A stretch of 64,000 nt of DNA from JAJPXC01 sp964510535. Lineage in GTDB: Bacteria > Bacteroidota > Bacteroidia > Bacteroidales > Muribaculaceae. Below, in pieces: positions 63,976 to 64,000 of this stretch (position 1 is its first letter; each line of letters opens with the position of its first letter). The notes under the pieces were generated by a model that saw only the letters and a list, made by a program, of their open reading frames with translations, had not been told where the DNA came from and searched no databases. The DNA is taken from positions 42,074 through 106,073 of the forward strand of contig CAZECG010000006.1 of NCBI GenBank assembly GCA_964510535.1, written 5' to 3'. Made by a program: the position numbers and the translations under genes.

Positions 63976-64000
63976 GCGATTTTGTTCAGCAAAACGCTAC

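Overview
The window reads as chromosomal DNA of a Bacteroidales bacterium, most likely a gut anaerobe of the Muribaculaceae or a close relative (inference from protein style, not a database match). Signs of this are the many promoters of the Bacteroidetes type (TTTG, 18-20 bases, TAnnTTTG), the absence of obvious Shine-Dalgarno sites, a GldB-like lipoprotein, two secreted proteins ending in a type IX secretion (T9SS) style tail, a six-gene Na+-NQR operon, a B12-dependent methylmalonyl-CoA mutase pair, an oxygen-independent ribonucleotide reductase and an animal/yeast-type (GT3) glycogen synthase. The window is gene-dense, and nearly all of it is core metabolism and housekeeping.

Layout. 1-6.1 kb: end of an LptF/LptG permease, a secreted PCMD/calycin-like protein, a C45-like Ntn hydrolase with a GldB-like lipoprotein, and a thioredoxin-fold protein without its cysteines. 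6.2-14 kb (minus strand): a TPR protein with an FKBP isomerase, glutamate dehydrogenase, and an exbB-exbD-exbD-tonB operon behind a long, apparently structured leader. 14.5-20.9 kb (plus): nqrABCDEF and a small lipoprotein. 21-29.4 kb (minus): nucleoside phosphorylase, dprA, thioesterase, nrdG, nrdD, then a phosphoethanolamine transferase-like protein overlapping an Omp85-like barrel. 29.5-33.5 kb: mutA-mutB. 33.8-38.4 kb: a 1543-residue secreted mosaic protein. 38.6-42.5 kb (minus): a tRNA methyltransferase (trmN6-like), a CPBP protease and dnaG. 42.7-46.4 kb (plus): engB, a RelA-like (p)ppGpp synthetase and an overlapping lipoprotein. 46.4-47.4 kb (minus): an alpha/beta hydrolase. 47.6-55.1 kb (plus): metF, holB, an AddB-like nuclease, hemW, queA. 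55.4-62.5 kb: nfo, an MFS sugar transporter with a periplasmic insert, and on the opposite strand glycogen synthase plus glucan phosphorylase. 62.5-64 kb: an unusual gene-poor stretch and an Mpi-like serine recombinase.

How parts fit together. NQR pumps sodium from NADH oxidation, and ExbB/ExbD/TonB spend ion-motive force on outer-membrane import. Methylmalonyl-CoA mutase serves the succinate-propionate route used by Bacteroidales to recycle redox carriers. Glycogen synthase, phosphorylase and the MFS transporter form a glucan storage and sugar-handling module. metF to queA is a tightly packed mixed housekeeping operon.

I found no clear undescribed multi-gene defence, secretion or biosynthetic system. 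The observations best worth a second look are the Mpi-like invertase with its iterated upstream DNA, the structured exbB leader, the Cys/His-rich loops in MutA, the MFS transporter insert, the RelA-like enzyme with a lost HD pair, and a palindrome shared by two intergenic regions.
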